A stretch of 64,000 nt of DNA from an uncultured Carboxylicivirga sp. (GTDB lineage: Bacteria > Bacteroidota > Bacteroidia > Bacteroidales > Marinilabiliaceae). A program made the translations under genes and the position numbers. Positions within the stretch are counted from its first letter, which is position 1. Every line of letters starts with the position of its first letter. This document shows, piece by piece, positions 45,020 through 53,173 of the stretch. The stretch spans positions 62,001 to 126,000 of the forward strand of contig CANNEA010000005.1 in assembly GCA_947503525.1 (NCBI GenBank). The letters run 5' to 3'. The notes under the pieces are model-generated. The model was not told the origin of the DNA and did no database searches. It was given only the letters and a program-made list of their open reading frames with translations.

Positions 45020-47732
45020 TACCCAAGATATCAAGTGCTTTTGCTTTCTCGATTAATTGTAAACGATTTGTAACTTCTAATTTCTGGAAGGTATTGTAAA
45101 GGTGCTTTTTGATAGTATCTTCGCTTACAAAAAGTTTTGCAGCTATTTCTTTATTTCTTAAACCTTGTGCTACCAAGTTAAGTACCTCCATTTCACGAGA
45201 AGAAAGCTTTTCTGGCATCACAGATTCACTTAAAGAAACTATTTTTTTAACCGATTCATTTTTTAATATATCCTGTTGGCAGCTATCCCAGTTATCTATT
45301 GCATTTAAAATTATATTAATGTGCTCCCTGTTTTCATTGGTCTCTGGTAATCCGGCAATCAGCCCTTTTATTTCAACGCCATAATCAACATAGGTGCGGA
45401 TGTTGTTACCCATACTACTAATTGATAAAGCTTCTGTAATTTTTAAGACAGCCTCTTTATCTTTTGTCTGTGCTTTTAAAGCGAGAGCTTGCAGGATGAG
45501 CACATCAGTTAATATCTTATTCTTATTGGTTTGCCGCAAAGGTTCTTCAATTTCACTTAAGAGTTGAAGTGCCTCTGAAACACTTTCTGTTGTATTTATA
45601 GCCAATTTTAATTTTACAGGGGTTAAATGAGAAACATAATAAAACCAAATGGGCGGATAGAGTACATAAGTATCCTGCTGCTTATCCAGCAGTAGTGCTT
45701 TTTCAAGATTTTTCTCTTTTAAAGCAAGTTCAACCTGCATGGCTTTTGCTTCGGTATTGACTAGGGAATCTTTGGAATTATCAGTGTGGTTGATTATGAA
45801 TTCCATTAATTGATCAGCTTTTTCGACTTCACCCCTTTCGATGTAAATTGAGGAAAGTAAAAAAGCAGAGTTAACAAGAAAACTAGGGCGGGCAATAAAA
45901 GGATCTTCAACTATAGATTTTAGGTAGGGCTCTGCCTTATCATCTTCCATTAATAAATAATGAGCGACACTCTTAAAATATTTACCATAAACAATTGATT
46001 CAGGCACCATATTTTTTTCACTAAGCTCGATAGACTTATGTGCATGTTTTTTTAAGCTTGCTGTATCACCCTGCATGGCATATGCAATTGAATACCAACC
46101 ATGAATTCTTGCTGCGAAGAAATCGGAATTCTGCGTATTTTCTATTGAGATATTTGCCAAGCCTTCAATATTGTTGACCAATTGATGGCTAACAATCTGA
46201 GTTCCCCATACATAAGAAAGGGCATAAGTGGCAGTGGGCGGCAATAATTCGAGCGCCCTCCCGGTGCATTCCAGGGCACTTTTTCCATCACCTGAAAGCA
46301 AGTATAGTTCTCCTTCAATTGCTTCTAATTCACCTCTAATATCATTAATCTCTGGTGATTCGATGGATATCTTACTTAATAGGGCTTTTGCTTTTTCTTT
46401 AAACCCGATCCAGTCAGCTAATTGACCACGGTATTCCATGATTAAGGATTTGGCAGTCAAAAGTCCCGGAGTTACATCAATTATGCCTGGAGGCAACAGA
46501 TCTATTAAATTGTTTAAACGATGAATCTGCCCCGTTTCCATCATTTCATATTTATAACTGTTTACTAAGTGAACGGCCAAATCAGTTTTTTGCCCCTTAA
46601 GGGCATGTTTAACGGCTGCTTCTTTAAAGTCATTTTTATCAAACCATTCAGAAACTTTTAAATGATAAGCATTCATCTCATCAACACTCAGTTGTTTCTT
46701 CAATTGTTTAAGAAGCATCTCACGAAAAAGGTGATGGAACCGATACCATTTCCCTTTAAAATCCAATGAGATTGTGAAGAGGTTAGCATTAAGGAGGATT
46801 TGAATCACATCTTCTCCGCTTATATCAGCATCCTGATTTTTAACATGAGAAAAACATAGTTCATTCACCAATTCATCGCAAAACTGATCAGGGATAGCTA
46901 TTTTAAGAATACAATCCCTGATGGATTCCGGCTGATTTAAGATTACTTCTTCCAGCAAAAAATTAGTGGTTGTAGGATTAAAAGCTTGAATTTTTTCAAG
47001 GGATACATTTAAGTCTTCATCTTTTTTTACCATTAATAATAGCAGTCGCAAACCGGTAATCCATCCTTCCGTTTGTTGCATCAATTTCTGCGAAATTTCT
47101 ACACTTGATTCTGTTTGAACAATATTCTTCAACAATTCCAAAATTTCACTTTCACTAAAGCACAGTTCTGACATACGAATCTCATTGATACGATTATACG
47201 CCCTCAGATGAGTAAGTTTCAATGGTGGATCTCTACGGGTTATAATTACGAGGTGTAGGTTTTGAGGAGGAAATTGCAAATAAGTATTTACAAAATCATG
47301 TATTTCAGAATTGTTTATTTTATGGTAATCATCCAAGACCAAAATGAAATCATCTGAAATATCATCTATTTCATTGATAAAGGTATGAGCAAGGATCTTT
47401 ACAGGTGGCAAATCAGCAGCCTCAATCATTGAACTGAATTCTTTGAGCTTTTCAGGTGCTGCGCTACTCATAGAGTAAGCCAGGTATTGAAGAAAAACGG
47501 GTAAACTATTGTTCTCTTCATCCAATGAAATCCAAGCATGTTCAAATTTCATATCCTCAACCCATTGACTAATAGTTATGCTTTTCCCATAACCTGCAGG
47601 TGCAGCGACTAATGTAAAAGGTTTCTGTCTGTTTTTCTCAAGATATTCTATCAGTCCGGTCCGAATTACTATATCGTTAGTAACTGGTGGCCGATGAAGT
47701 TTAGTGCGAAGAATTTGGGTTGAATTAGACAT
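45012..47732 (-). CDS. MalT-like LuxR-family transcriptional activator (STAND ATPase)
   Basis: This is a 906-residue signal-transducing ATPase of the MalT class. The N-terminus carries LRTKLHRPPVTNDIVIR, Walker A APAGYGKS at about residue 40 and Walker B FILVLDDYH. A winged-helix and TPR-like superhelical sensor region fills the middle. The C-terminal 65 residues are a LuxR helix-turn-helix (LSSREMEVLNLVAQGLRNKEIAAKLFVSEDTIKKHL). In MalT, inducer and ATP binding drive assembly on repeated boxes. The ATG at 47732 is preferred to a TTG 6 nt upstream. It is the probable activator of the three dyad-operator promoters, by inference from proximity. Confidence 0.9.
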   Translation of the reverse strand: MSNSTQILRTKLHRPPVTNDIVIRTGLIEYLEKNRQKPFTLVAAPAGYGKSITISQWVEDMKFEHAWISLDEENNSLPVFLQYLAYSMSSAAPEKLKEFSSMIEAADLPPVKILAHTFINEIDDISDDFILVLDDYHKINNSEIHDFVNTYLQFPPQNLHLVIITRRDPPLKLTHLRAYNRINEIRMSELCFSESEILELLKNIVQTESSVEISQKLMQQTEGWITGLRLLLLMVKKDEDLNVSLEKIQAFNPTTTNFLLEEVILNQPESIRDCILKIAIPDQFCDELVNELCFSHVKNQDADISGEDVIQILLNANLFTISLDFKGKWYRFHHLFREMLLKQLKKQLSVDEMNAYHLKVSEWFDKNDFKEAAVKHALKGQKTDLAVHLVNSYKYEMMETGQIHRLNNLIDLLPPGIIDVTPGLLTAKSLIMEYRGQLADWIGFKEKAKALLSKISIESPEINDIRGELEAIEGELYLLSGDGKSALECTGRALELLPPTATYALSYVWGTQIVSHQLVNNIEGLANISIENTQNSDFFAARIHGWYSIAYAMQGDTASLKKHAHKSIELSEKNMVPESIVYGKYFKSVAHYLLMEDDKAEPYLKSIVEDPFIARPSFLVNSAFLLSSIYIERGEVEKADQLMEFIINHTDNSKDSLVNTEAKAMQVELALKEKNLEKALLLDKQQDTYVLYPPIWFYYVSHLTPVKLKLAINTTESVSEALQLLSEIEEPLRQTNKNKILTDVLILQALALKAQTKDKEAVLKITEALSISSMGNNIRTYVDYGVEIKGLIAGLPETNENREHINIILNAIDNWDSCQQDILKNESVKKIVSLSESVMPEKLSSREMEVLNLVAQGLRNKEIAAKLFVSEDTIKKHLYNTFQKLEVTNRLQLIEKAKALDILGTN

Positions 47733-47834
47733 AATCAAATGTATATGTAAAAAAACTCTCTTTTTAATATTTTTTGTGTGATCCCTTTATTATAATTCTT
47801 TAACAATGGACTCTAATGCTTCTTTCAGATCAGG

Positions 47835-48134
47835 CTAACCCTTAAAGTCCATTTTAACTTTTATAGCGATATATTTAATGAATTGTTCTTTATGGTTGAT
47901 TTCTAAAATTTTAAATAAAGATTCTATCATTGATGTTGTAATCTGTTTTTCTCCAAGATCCATCTTTGACAAGGTGCCGGTATGAAAATATAACAGAAGC
48001 TGTAGCCTTACCCGTTGAAGGACTGTCGCAAAATAGACATTTTTCTTTTTGTTAAACCAATTTCTAAATACTTTTTCAGAGAGCTTTTTTGTTTTGACAA
48101 TAGTCTCATAAATATTCTTAATTTTTGGGGAAGC
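47835..48134 (-). pseudogene. Gene remnant without start codon
   Basis: A 99-codon open frame between two stops reads like protein (ETIVKTKKLSEKVFRNWF, VYFATVLQRVRLQLLLYFH, IESLFKILEINHKEQFIKY) but has no proper start; the first ATG is past the middle. It is probably the 3' end of a gene lost by truncation at the island end. The family was not recognised. Confidence 0.4.
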
Positions 48135-48275
48135 TTACAATCCTTTTAGATGAATTTCTAGAAAAATGTCAATGAACTAATTAAACTCGAAAATCAACAT
48201 TCTTAAAGATTAAAATGTTTTAGGGCCAAGCATTGAAATAAGCTTTCATTCGAGTTCTGTGAACATATAGGTGAA

Positions 48276-48321
48276 CAAGCTAGCATATTTACAGCTAATT
48301 AGCTGTAAATATGCCAGCTTG
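48276..48321. repeat. 46-bp near-perfect palindrome beside attR
   Basis: The centre (48283-48314, arms GCATATTTACAGCTAA / TTAGCTGTAAATATGC) is a perfect 32-bp palindrome. After one mismatched pair, CAAGCT and AGCTTG extend it to 46 bp. It ends 8 bp before the att repeat. There is no T-run, so it is not a normal terminator. It may be a recombination-site arm or a cruciform. Confidence 0.7.
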
Positions 48322-48329
48322 ACTCATTA

Positions 48330-48354
48330 GTTCGAATCCCTCTCTCTCCGCTGA
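48330..48354 (+). repeat. attR of island 1 / attL of island 2 (tRNA-Ser 3' fragment)
   Basis: This is an exact copy of 16320-16344 containing only the T-arm and acceptor 3' strand of tRNA-Ser, with no tRNA body upstream. It closes island 1. Because a second integrase lies just downstream in the same layout as the first, it also acts as the left end of a second island. Confidence 0.88.
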
Positions 48355-48374
48355 ATGCGAAAGCAATTTTAAGC

Positions 48375-48406
48375 AAAACCCTGTAAGTCAACACTTACAG
48401 GGTTTT
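48375..48406 (+). terminator. Intrinsic terminator after the second att copy
   Basis: A perfect 14-bp stem (AAAACCCTGTAAGT / ACTTACAGGGTTTT) with loop CAAC is followed by TTT. It has the same position relative to att as the hairpin at 16365. Confidence 0.85.
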
Positions 48407-48462
48407 TTTATGCGCAATATTTTGCAAAAAGACGCAAAAAAACGCAGTTTTTGAGCGGACTT

Positions 48463-48498
48463 ATCGAGGACTTAATTTCCACGAAAAAAGTCCTCGAT
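48463..48498. repeat. Inverted repeat upstream of the second integrase
   Basis: Perfect 11-bp arms ATCGAGGACTT (48463-48473) and AAGTCCTCGAT (48488-48498) are separated by 14 nt, between att and the integrase start. It could be an integrase arm site or an operator for integrase expression. Confidence 0.6.
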
Positions 48499-48597
48499 TG
48501 ACAGTTGCGAAACACTCTGTATTGCGCTCTATTACTCGGTTTTGAATCGTTCAAAAATGGACTCATAGAAATAATTTTAACATTAAAATTTATCATT

Positions 48598-49812
48598 ATG
48601 AGCGGACTTGAAAATGTCAAAATCCTGTTCTTCATTAAAAGGACTAAACTGACTCAAAGCGGAGATGCAACAATCTTCGTAAGAATCACTATTAACAAGG
48701 AAAGAACAGAGTTCTCACTTAAAAAGCATGTTAATCCTAGAAATTGGGATGACAAAATGGAAAGAGCTAAAGGGCGAAGCCCGGAAATCGTAGAACTCAA
48801 TGAGTTTATAGACCAATATCAAAGGAAAATTCTATCCTATATTGATTTTATGATCTTGGATAATCAAACAGTCACTGCTCGAATTATCCAGGAAAAGCTA
48901 GTTGGTAAAAAAGAAACCAGACTAACTATCCTGAAAGTATTTCAGGAGCATAACGACAATGCCAGGAAACTAATCGGTATTGATTTCGCTCCAGACACTA
49001 TTCAGCGTTACGAAACTTCTTATATGCATACAAAAGACTTTATTCGTTGGCAGTATCAAAGAGAAGACATGGCTTTGGATGATCTAAATCATCAGTTTGT
49101 TCGTAATTATGAACTATACCTAAAAACAGAACGTAAATGCGCCCACAATACAGCCATCAAATATCTGAAGAACTTTAAAAAGATAGTGCGTATAGCACTG
49201 GCCAATGGTTGGATGAAGAAAGACCCATTTGCAACGATTAAGTTTAAACTAAAGCCTGTTGATGCAGTATATCTTACCAAAGAAGAATTGGATATTGTAA
49301 TTAATAAGGAAATAAGGATAGCCCGTTTAAGACAGGTTCGTGATGTTTTTGTATTCTGTTGTTTTACCGGATTAGCCTTCTCTGATGCCAAATCCTTAAA
49401 ACGTGAACACATCACTACCGACGCTAATGGAATTACCTGGATTCATAAAAAGCGCACTAAAACAGATCAGATAAGTACCATCTTTGTTATTGAGGCTGCC
49501 AAAAAGTTAATGGCTAAATATGAGTACGAACCAGAGCTTATTGAAAAAGACGCAGTCCTCCCCGTTCTCAGTAACCAAAAAATGAATGCCTTTTTGAAAG
49601 AAATAGGAATCATATGCGGTATTGATAAACCCATATCAACACATACAGCCAGACATACTTTTGCAACAACTGTAGCTTTAGAAAACAATATACCTTTGGA
49701 GGTTGTATCAAAAACCTTAGGTCATTCCAGTACCAAAATGACTCAGCGTTATGCCAGAACAACGGAAGCTTTGATTCAAAAGAATATGGAGAAGATTAAG
49801 GATTTGTATTAA
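48598..49812 (+). CDS. Tyrosine recombinase/integrase of island 2 (IntDOT-like)
   Basis: This is a 404-residue integrase, a clear paralogue of the one at 16651. It has the N-terminal arm-binding domain (ILFFIKRTKLTQSGDATIFVRITIN...NPRNWDD), the core-binding domain with NCAHNTAIKYLKNFKK-like sequence, and the catalytic domain with THTARHTFATT (H-x-x-R) and TLGHSSTKMTQRYARTT (His and Tyr). CCFTGLAFSDAKSL again lacks Arg I. The ATG at 48598 is chosen over an upstream frame extension because it aligns with the other integrase. It presumably integrates island 2 at the same tRNA-Ser target. Confidence 0.92.
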   Translation: MSGLENVKILFFIKRTKLTQSGDATIFVRITINKERTEFSLKKHVNPRNWDDKMERAKGRSPEIVELNEFIDQYQRKILSYIDFMILDNQTVTARIIQEKLVGKKETRLTILKVFQEHNDNARKLIGIDFAPDTIQRYETSYMHTKDFIRWQYQREDMALDDLNHQFVRNYELYLKTERKCAHNTAIKYLKNFKKIVRIALANGWMKKDPFATIKFKLKPVDAVYLTKEELDIVINKEIRIARLRQVRDVFVFCCFTGLAFSDAKSLKREHITTDANGITWIHKKRTKTDQISTIFVIEAAKKLMAKYEYEPELIEKDAVLPVLSNQKMNAFLKEIGIICGIDKPISTHTARHTFATTVALENNIPLEVVSKTLGHSSTKMTQRYARTTEALIQKNMEKIKDLY

Positions 49813-50141
49813 AACATATCACTTTAGAGTAAATATCGCGATATGCGATGTTTACCTCCATTTTTTTCGTGAACTTTTTAATCCAACTGTAGTGCTGAGC
49901 AGTATGGTTGAAAAAGTAACCTATCAGAGTTAAGTAGGAAGTCTGAAGTACTAACCCCGAAATTTTCTTTTATAGTATTACTTAAATTTCATCGGTTATT
50001 TCAACTGAGGTGCTCAGCACCCTTGTTAAAAAGGGTTTATTATAATTCAGTCGAGGTGTTGAGCACCTCAACTAAATATTTGTTTTAGAATATCAACATA
50101 AGGGTAATAAAATTCACCAAGGACTATGTTAACCTTAACGA
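49813..50141. other. Non-coding region with repeated GGTGCTGAGCACC words
   Basis: No gene was seen. Three related palindromic words occur: GTGCTGAGCA (from 49892), GGTGCTCAGCACC (50009-50021) and GAGGTGTTGAGCACCTC (50053-50069). A weak hairpin CCCTT/AAGGG at 50020-50035, followed by TTTATTATA, may end integrase transcription. Confidence 0.5.
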
Positions 50142-50450
50142 TTAAAAAGGTAAACCAGGAAATTCATCATTGATGGAAAAAAACGGTAAACTTTCTTCTT
50201 TATCTGAGATAATACCGTTTATTTGAAAGAAGTATTGACTTTCTGGTTTCTTTATTATTTCACTCAGTTCCTTTAAGTCATATCGACATTTCTCACTGTT
50301 TTGCTCTCCTTTGGCCTCTGCTATAATATACCAATCCATAAATTCGCATAGCCTAATCAATACTGTTATTCCGTAAGGAACTCCTACATTAATAACAAAA
50401 CACTCTCTTGCTTTTACATCCTCCCAATATTCCTTAATCCAATGGTTCAT
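50142..50450 (-). CDS. Hypothetical protein, second gene of a decayed pair
   Basis: This is a 102-residue protein of unknown family (MNHWIKEYWEDVKARE, VPYGITVLIRLCEFMDWYIIAEAKG). Its ATG overlaps the TGA of the upstream pseudogene (ATGA), so it was the second gene of a coupled pair. It is intact over its length, but its partner is broken, so it may be on the way to loss. Confidence 0.5.
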   Translation of the reverse strand: MNHWIKEYWEDVKARECFVINVGVPYGITVLIRLCEFMDWYIIAEAKGEQNSEKCRYDLKELSEIIKKPESQYFFQINGIISDKEESLPFFSINDEFPGLPF

Positions 50451-50926
50451 TTCAAAACTTTCCCTGGCAACTCCTCATGAGTTGTAATAAGTCTTGCATT
50501 TGATGGCAAATCTAGCTCTCCAGTATATTGAACTTCGTCAGGTTCAACCATAAGCTCCAACTCAGCACAAGCTCTTTTATCAGACCAATGAACATTAATC
50601 TGTTTTCCGTATTAAGTCGCTCTCAATCTATGCTTTAAACTCAGCATTAAACTAAAACCTGTAGGTAAGTGCATTTATATCATCAATTGCATAATTGATA
50701 TTTTGAGCAGCTTTTATCACTTTTACAGCTGCAGTAACCATTGATACTGTCTTGAATAATGGATTTGAAACACATTTGTATATAGCTTCTTAAGCGGTCG
50801 TATTGATCTTCCTATTTTTATGTCACAATATACTTTTAGTAAGTCAATTGGGTTTGTAATTTGATACTGATTCAATATTACATCAATCTGCTCAGTCAGA
50901 TGGAACTCCCAAATAAATTCAATCAT
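50447..50926 (-). pseudogene. Frameshifted gene of unknown function
   Basis: Reading the three phases in turn reconstructs one protein of about 155 codons: MIEFIWEFHLTEQIDVILNQ and IRPLKKL, then (shift) SNPLFKTVSMVTAAVKVIKA and AIDDINALTYRF, then (shift) SLMLSLKHRLRAT, a TAA, and finally YGKQINVHWSDKRACAELEL ending LPGKVLK. At least three lesions are present. It ends in the ATGA overlap with the next gene. The family was not recognised. Confidence 0.55.
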
Positions 50927-51272
50927 TGCCCTATGTGCAACTTAATTGATTGAATTTGCTTGCTCGTTTCATATAAATATGACTATTATCAAGTTAAACC
51001 CGGATTATGTATTAGAATTTTGTCATGAAAATTGAAAGTGCAAAAATACAAGAACTTGCTGAGATGAATCATAGCACCGCTATGGTGAATTGAAGCAAGT
51101 TAGCGAAGCGCTTTGTATTGAAACAATTTCAATATGGAATAGATCTTCTAATGCATATTGCGGGTTAAATGATTGCTATGGAGTTTTAACGGATTAAGTT
51201 TTAAACTTTTCGCTCTCCAAACTGCTTTTATTAGAGACACTACCAATTATTTTGATGCGTATCGGGCATCCA
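50927..51272. other. Intergenic region between decayed genes and the PUL
   Basis: This gap has no convincing gene. A small hairpin CATAGC/GCTATG lies at 51070-51084. The left part may hold the lost promoter of the broken pair, and the right part follows the last gene of the polysaccharide locus without a clear terminator. Confidence 0.5.
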
Positions 51273-53162
51273 TTATTTAATTCCCTTATTCTTATTTACA
51301 ATCACATTTGTGTATTTGTCCGTTTTAACTGTCGCTTTTCTATCCCACAAATATTTATTCTTCTCTATGCGCACATCTTTGGAATTGGTAAATTCAAACA
51401 CCGGAGCTTCAGAACTGGACAGCGTGTAATCTTTACTTGGCAGAATGGTATTCCCTTTAATGACCAGATTTTCTACCGAATTGGCATACACCAAAACACG
51501 GCTTGACACCTCACATATATTATTCTCAAATATGATGTTTTTATGATAGTAATGCGTAGGCACACCATCAAATGCAACACGTGGTGTAAATCGAAGAATC
51601 TGGCAATTACCATTGACTAAACCAAAATCTTTGAAGTGATTGTTTTTAATCACCACATTTTTCACAGGACCAGACTCATGCCAGTACGTGGCATCACCCT
51701 CAAAAAGGATACTAAAAGCGGTACAAGTACTAAAATGATTATCTTCAATGAGCACATCCCCCTGTGTGGAAATTAATAGGGTACGCGCGCGATTTCGTCG
51801 AACAGTTGAGTTTCTGAAATCAACATCGGCCTGCCAACTTACATTATCAGCCACACTATTGGGGTGTAACACTCCACTGACCTTCTCATCAAAACGCAGT
51901 GTCATGTAATCTTCATTGTAATCTATTGTTTCAACAACTTTCAGCGTTGCATAAGGCTTCATAGGTTTACTGTCACTTAACCTTATTGAATCACCAGATT
52001 CTGCAAACTGAAAACCGGTCTGTTGTCCGTGCATGCGTCGAACACCAATGGTATAATCATCAACCAAATCAACTACCTTGGTATATATCCCATGAAAATT
52101 ACCGGCATCGTCCAGCATATTTTCGAAGGTACAATTATCATAACTCAACAACCCCTTACAGTTCACAAAGTGAGTAGCATCAGCGGTTGTGGTTACCATT
52201 CTATCTGAATTGGGAGGCAACACCACATTAAAGTTATTCAAAGTGACATCCTCACACCTTTCCCCTATTAAGCCCATTCCTCCTGCATGATGTACGTTAA
52301 CATTTTGGAGTGTTACGTTTTTGTTATGAAACAGATGAATCGCAGGAGATATTCTATTGCGTTCTTTTCTACCTTTCACCACCAACACCCAGCCTATTTT
52401 TGGCAACACATTAGTAGCATTAAAAATACGGATTAAGCCAGGTTCTAACTCTTCTGCATGGTAACGAAGTCCTTTTTCTTCATTATAACTCTTCAATAGG
52501 ATTTCTTCATGATTAAAAGCTGGCGCATTCGTTTTAGAATCGTACCAGATATTCCAATCAATGTTTTGTTCCCAACCGTAGTCATCCTCAAGAGGTATGG
52601 ACCAGCGCTTCCAGGTACGGATAGCTTTCTTTGCTTTCTCGACAAACAATAATTCATGTGCCACAATCTCATAATCACACTCCTCATGCACTTTCAAGTC
52701 AAATGAATTGTTGGCTTCATCAAGAGCTACCACTTCACCCTGAAAATAGAATGGCTTTTTCCAGTCGATGGAAAAATTTGTCAATCTAATATTCTTATAA
52801 TGATCCACATCAATTGCAACCATATGACCATTCATGATAAATTGTGAACCCTGAGCATCAATCTCAAAGTTCTTCATATCCTGTAATGGAAACAGGATTC
52901 GTTTCATACCATTATCATTATTGCTAACCCTTATGTATTTTTCCGTTGCTCTATCAGGGAAACAATCATATTTCCCCTTTGGAATAATTAGTTTTGTAGC
53001 TCCTTGTTGCACGCATGCGTTTAAAGCACGACGGAGAGCCGGTACGGCATCTCCATCCTGTGTTAAGCCGAAGTCGGCTGCATTTACTATTTTTCCATCA
53101 GCGTTGGCACTTAATGAAACAACAAAAAGTGCAATGATGATGAATTTTATTTGGCGAATCAT
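51273..53162 (-). CDS. GH110-like alpha-1,3-galactosidase (parallel beta-helix)
   Basis: This is a 629-residue secreted protein. The ATG at 53162 starts a signal peptide (to about residue 22, ending SANADG), and a GTG 12 nt upstream is less likely. After the N-terminal AADFGLTQDGDAVPALRRAL comes a long right-handed beta-helix (KNIRLTNFSIDW, NVTLQNVNVHHAGGMGL, DVTLNNFNVVL). The segment TTTADATHFVNCKGLLSYDNC is typical of GH110 enzymes, which remove terminal alpha-1,3-galactose. Polysaccharide-locus neighbours support a saccharidase. The linkage here is inferred from the family. Confidence 0.75.
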   Translation of the reverse strand: MIRQIKFIIIALFVVSLSANADGKIVNAADFGLTQDGDAVPALRRALNACVQQGATKLIIPKGKYDCFPDRATEKYIRVSNNDNGMKRILFPLQDMKNFEIDAQGSQFIMNGHMVAIDVDHYKNIRLTNFSIDWKKPFYFQGEVVALDEANNSFDLKVHEECDYEIVAHELLFVEKAKKAIRTWKRWSIPLEDDYGWEQNIDWNIWYDSKTNAPAFNHEEILLKSYNEEKGLRYHAEELEPGLIRIFNATNVLPKIGWVLVVKGRKERNRISPAIHLFHNKNVTLQNVNVHHAGGMGLIGERCEDVTLNNFNVVLPPNSDRMVTTTADATHFVNCKGLLSYDNCTFENMLDDAGNFHGIYTKVVDLVDDYTIGVRRMHGQQTGFQFAESGDSIRLSDSKPMKPYATLKVVETIDYNEDYMTLRFDEKVSGVLHPNSVADNVSWQADVDFRNSTVRRNRARTLLISTQGDVLIEDNHFSTCTAFSILFEGDATYWHESGPVKNVVIKNNHFKDFGLVNGNCQILRFTPRVAFDGVPTHYYHKNIIFENNICEVSSRVLVYANSVENLVIKGNTILPSKDYTLSSSEAPVFEFTNSKDVRIEKNKYLWDRKATVKTDKYTNVIVNKNKGIK

Positions 53163-53173
53163 AACTATTTTCA

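Larger units (their letters stand above)
47733..48329. other. Decayed region at the right end of island 1
   Basis: This stretch contains no intact gene. It holds the remnant frame described at 47835-48134 and a 46-bp palindrome at 48276-48321, directly inside attR. Confidence 0.55.
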
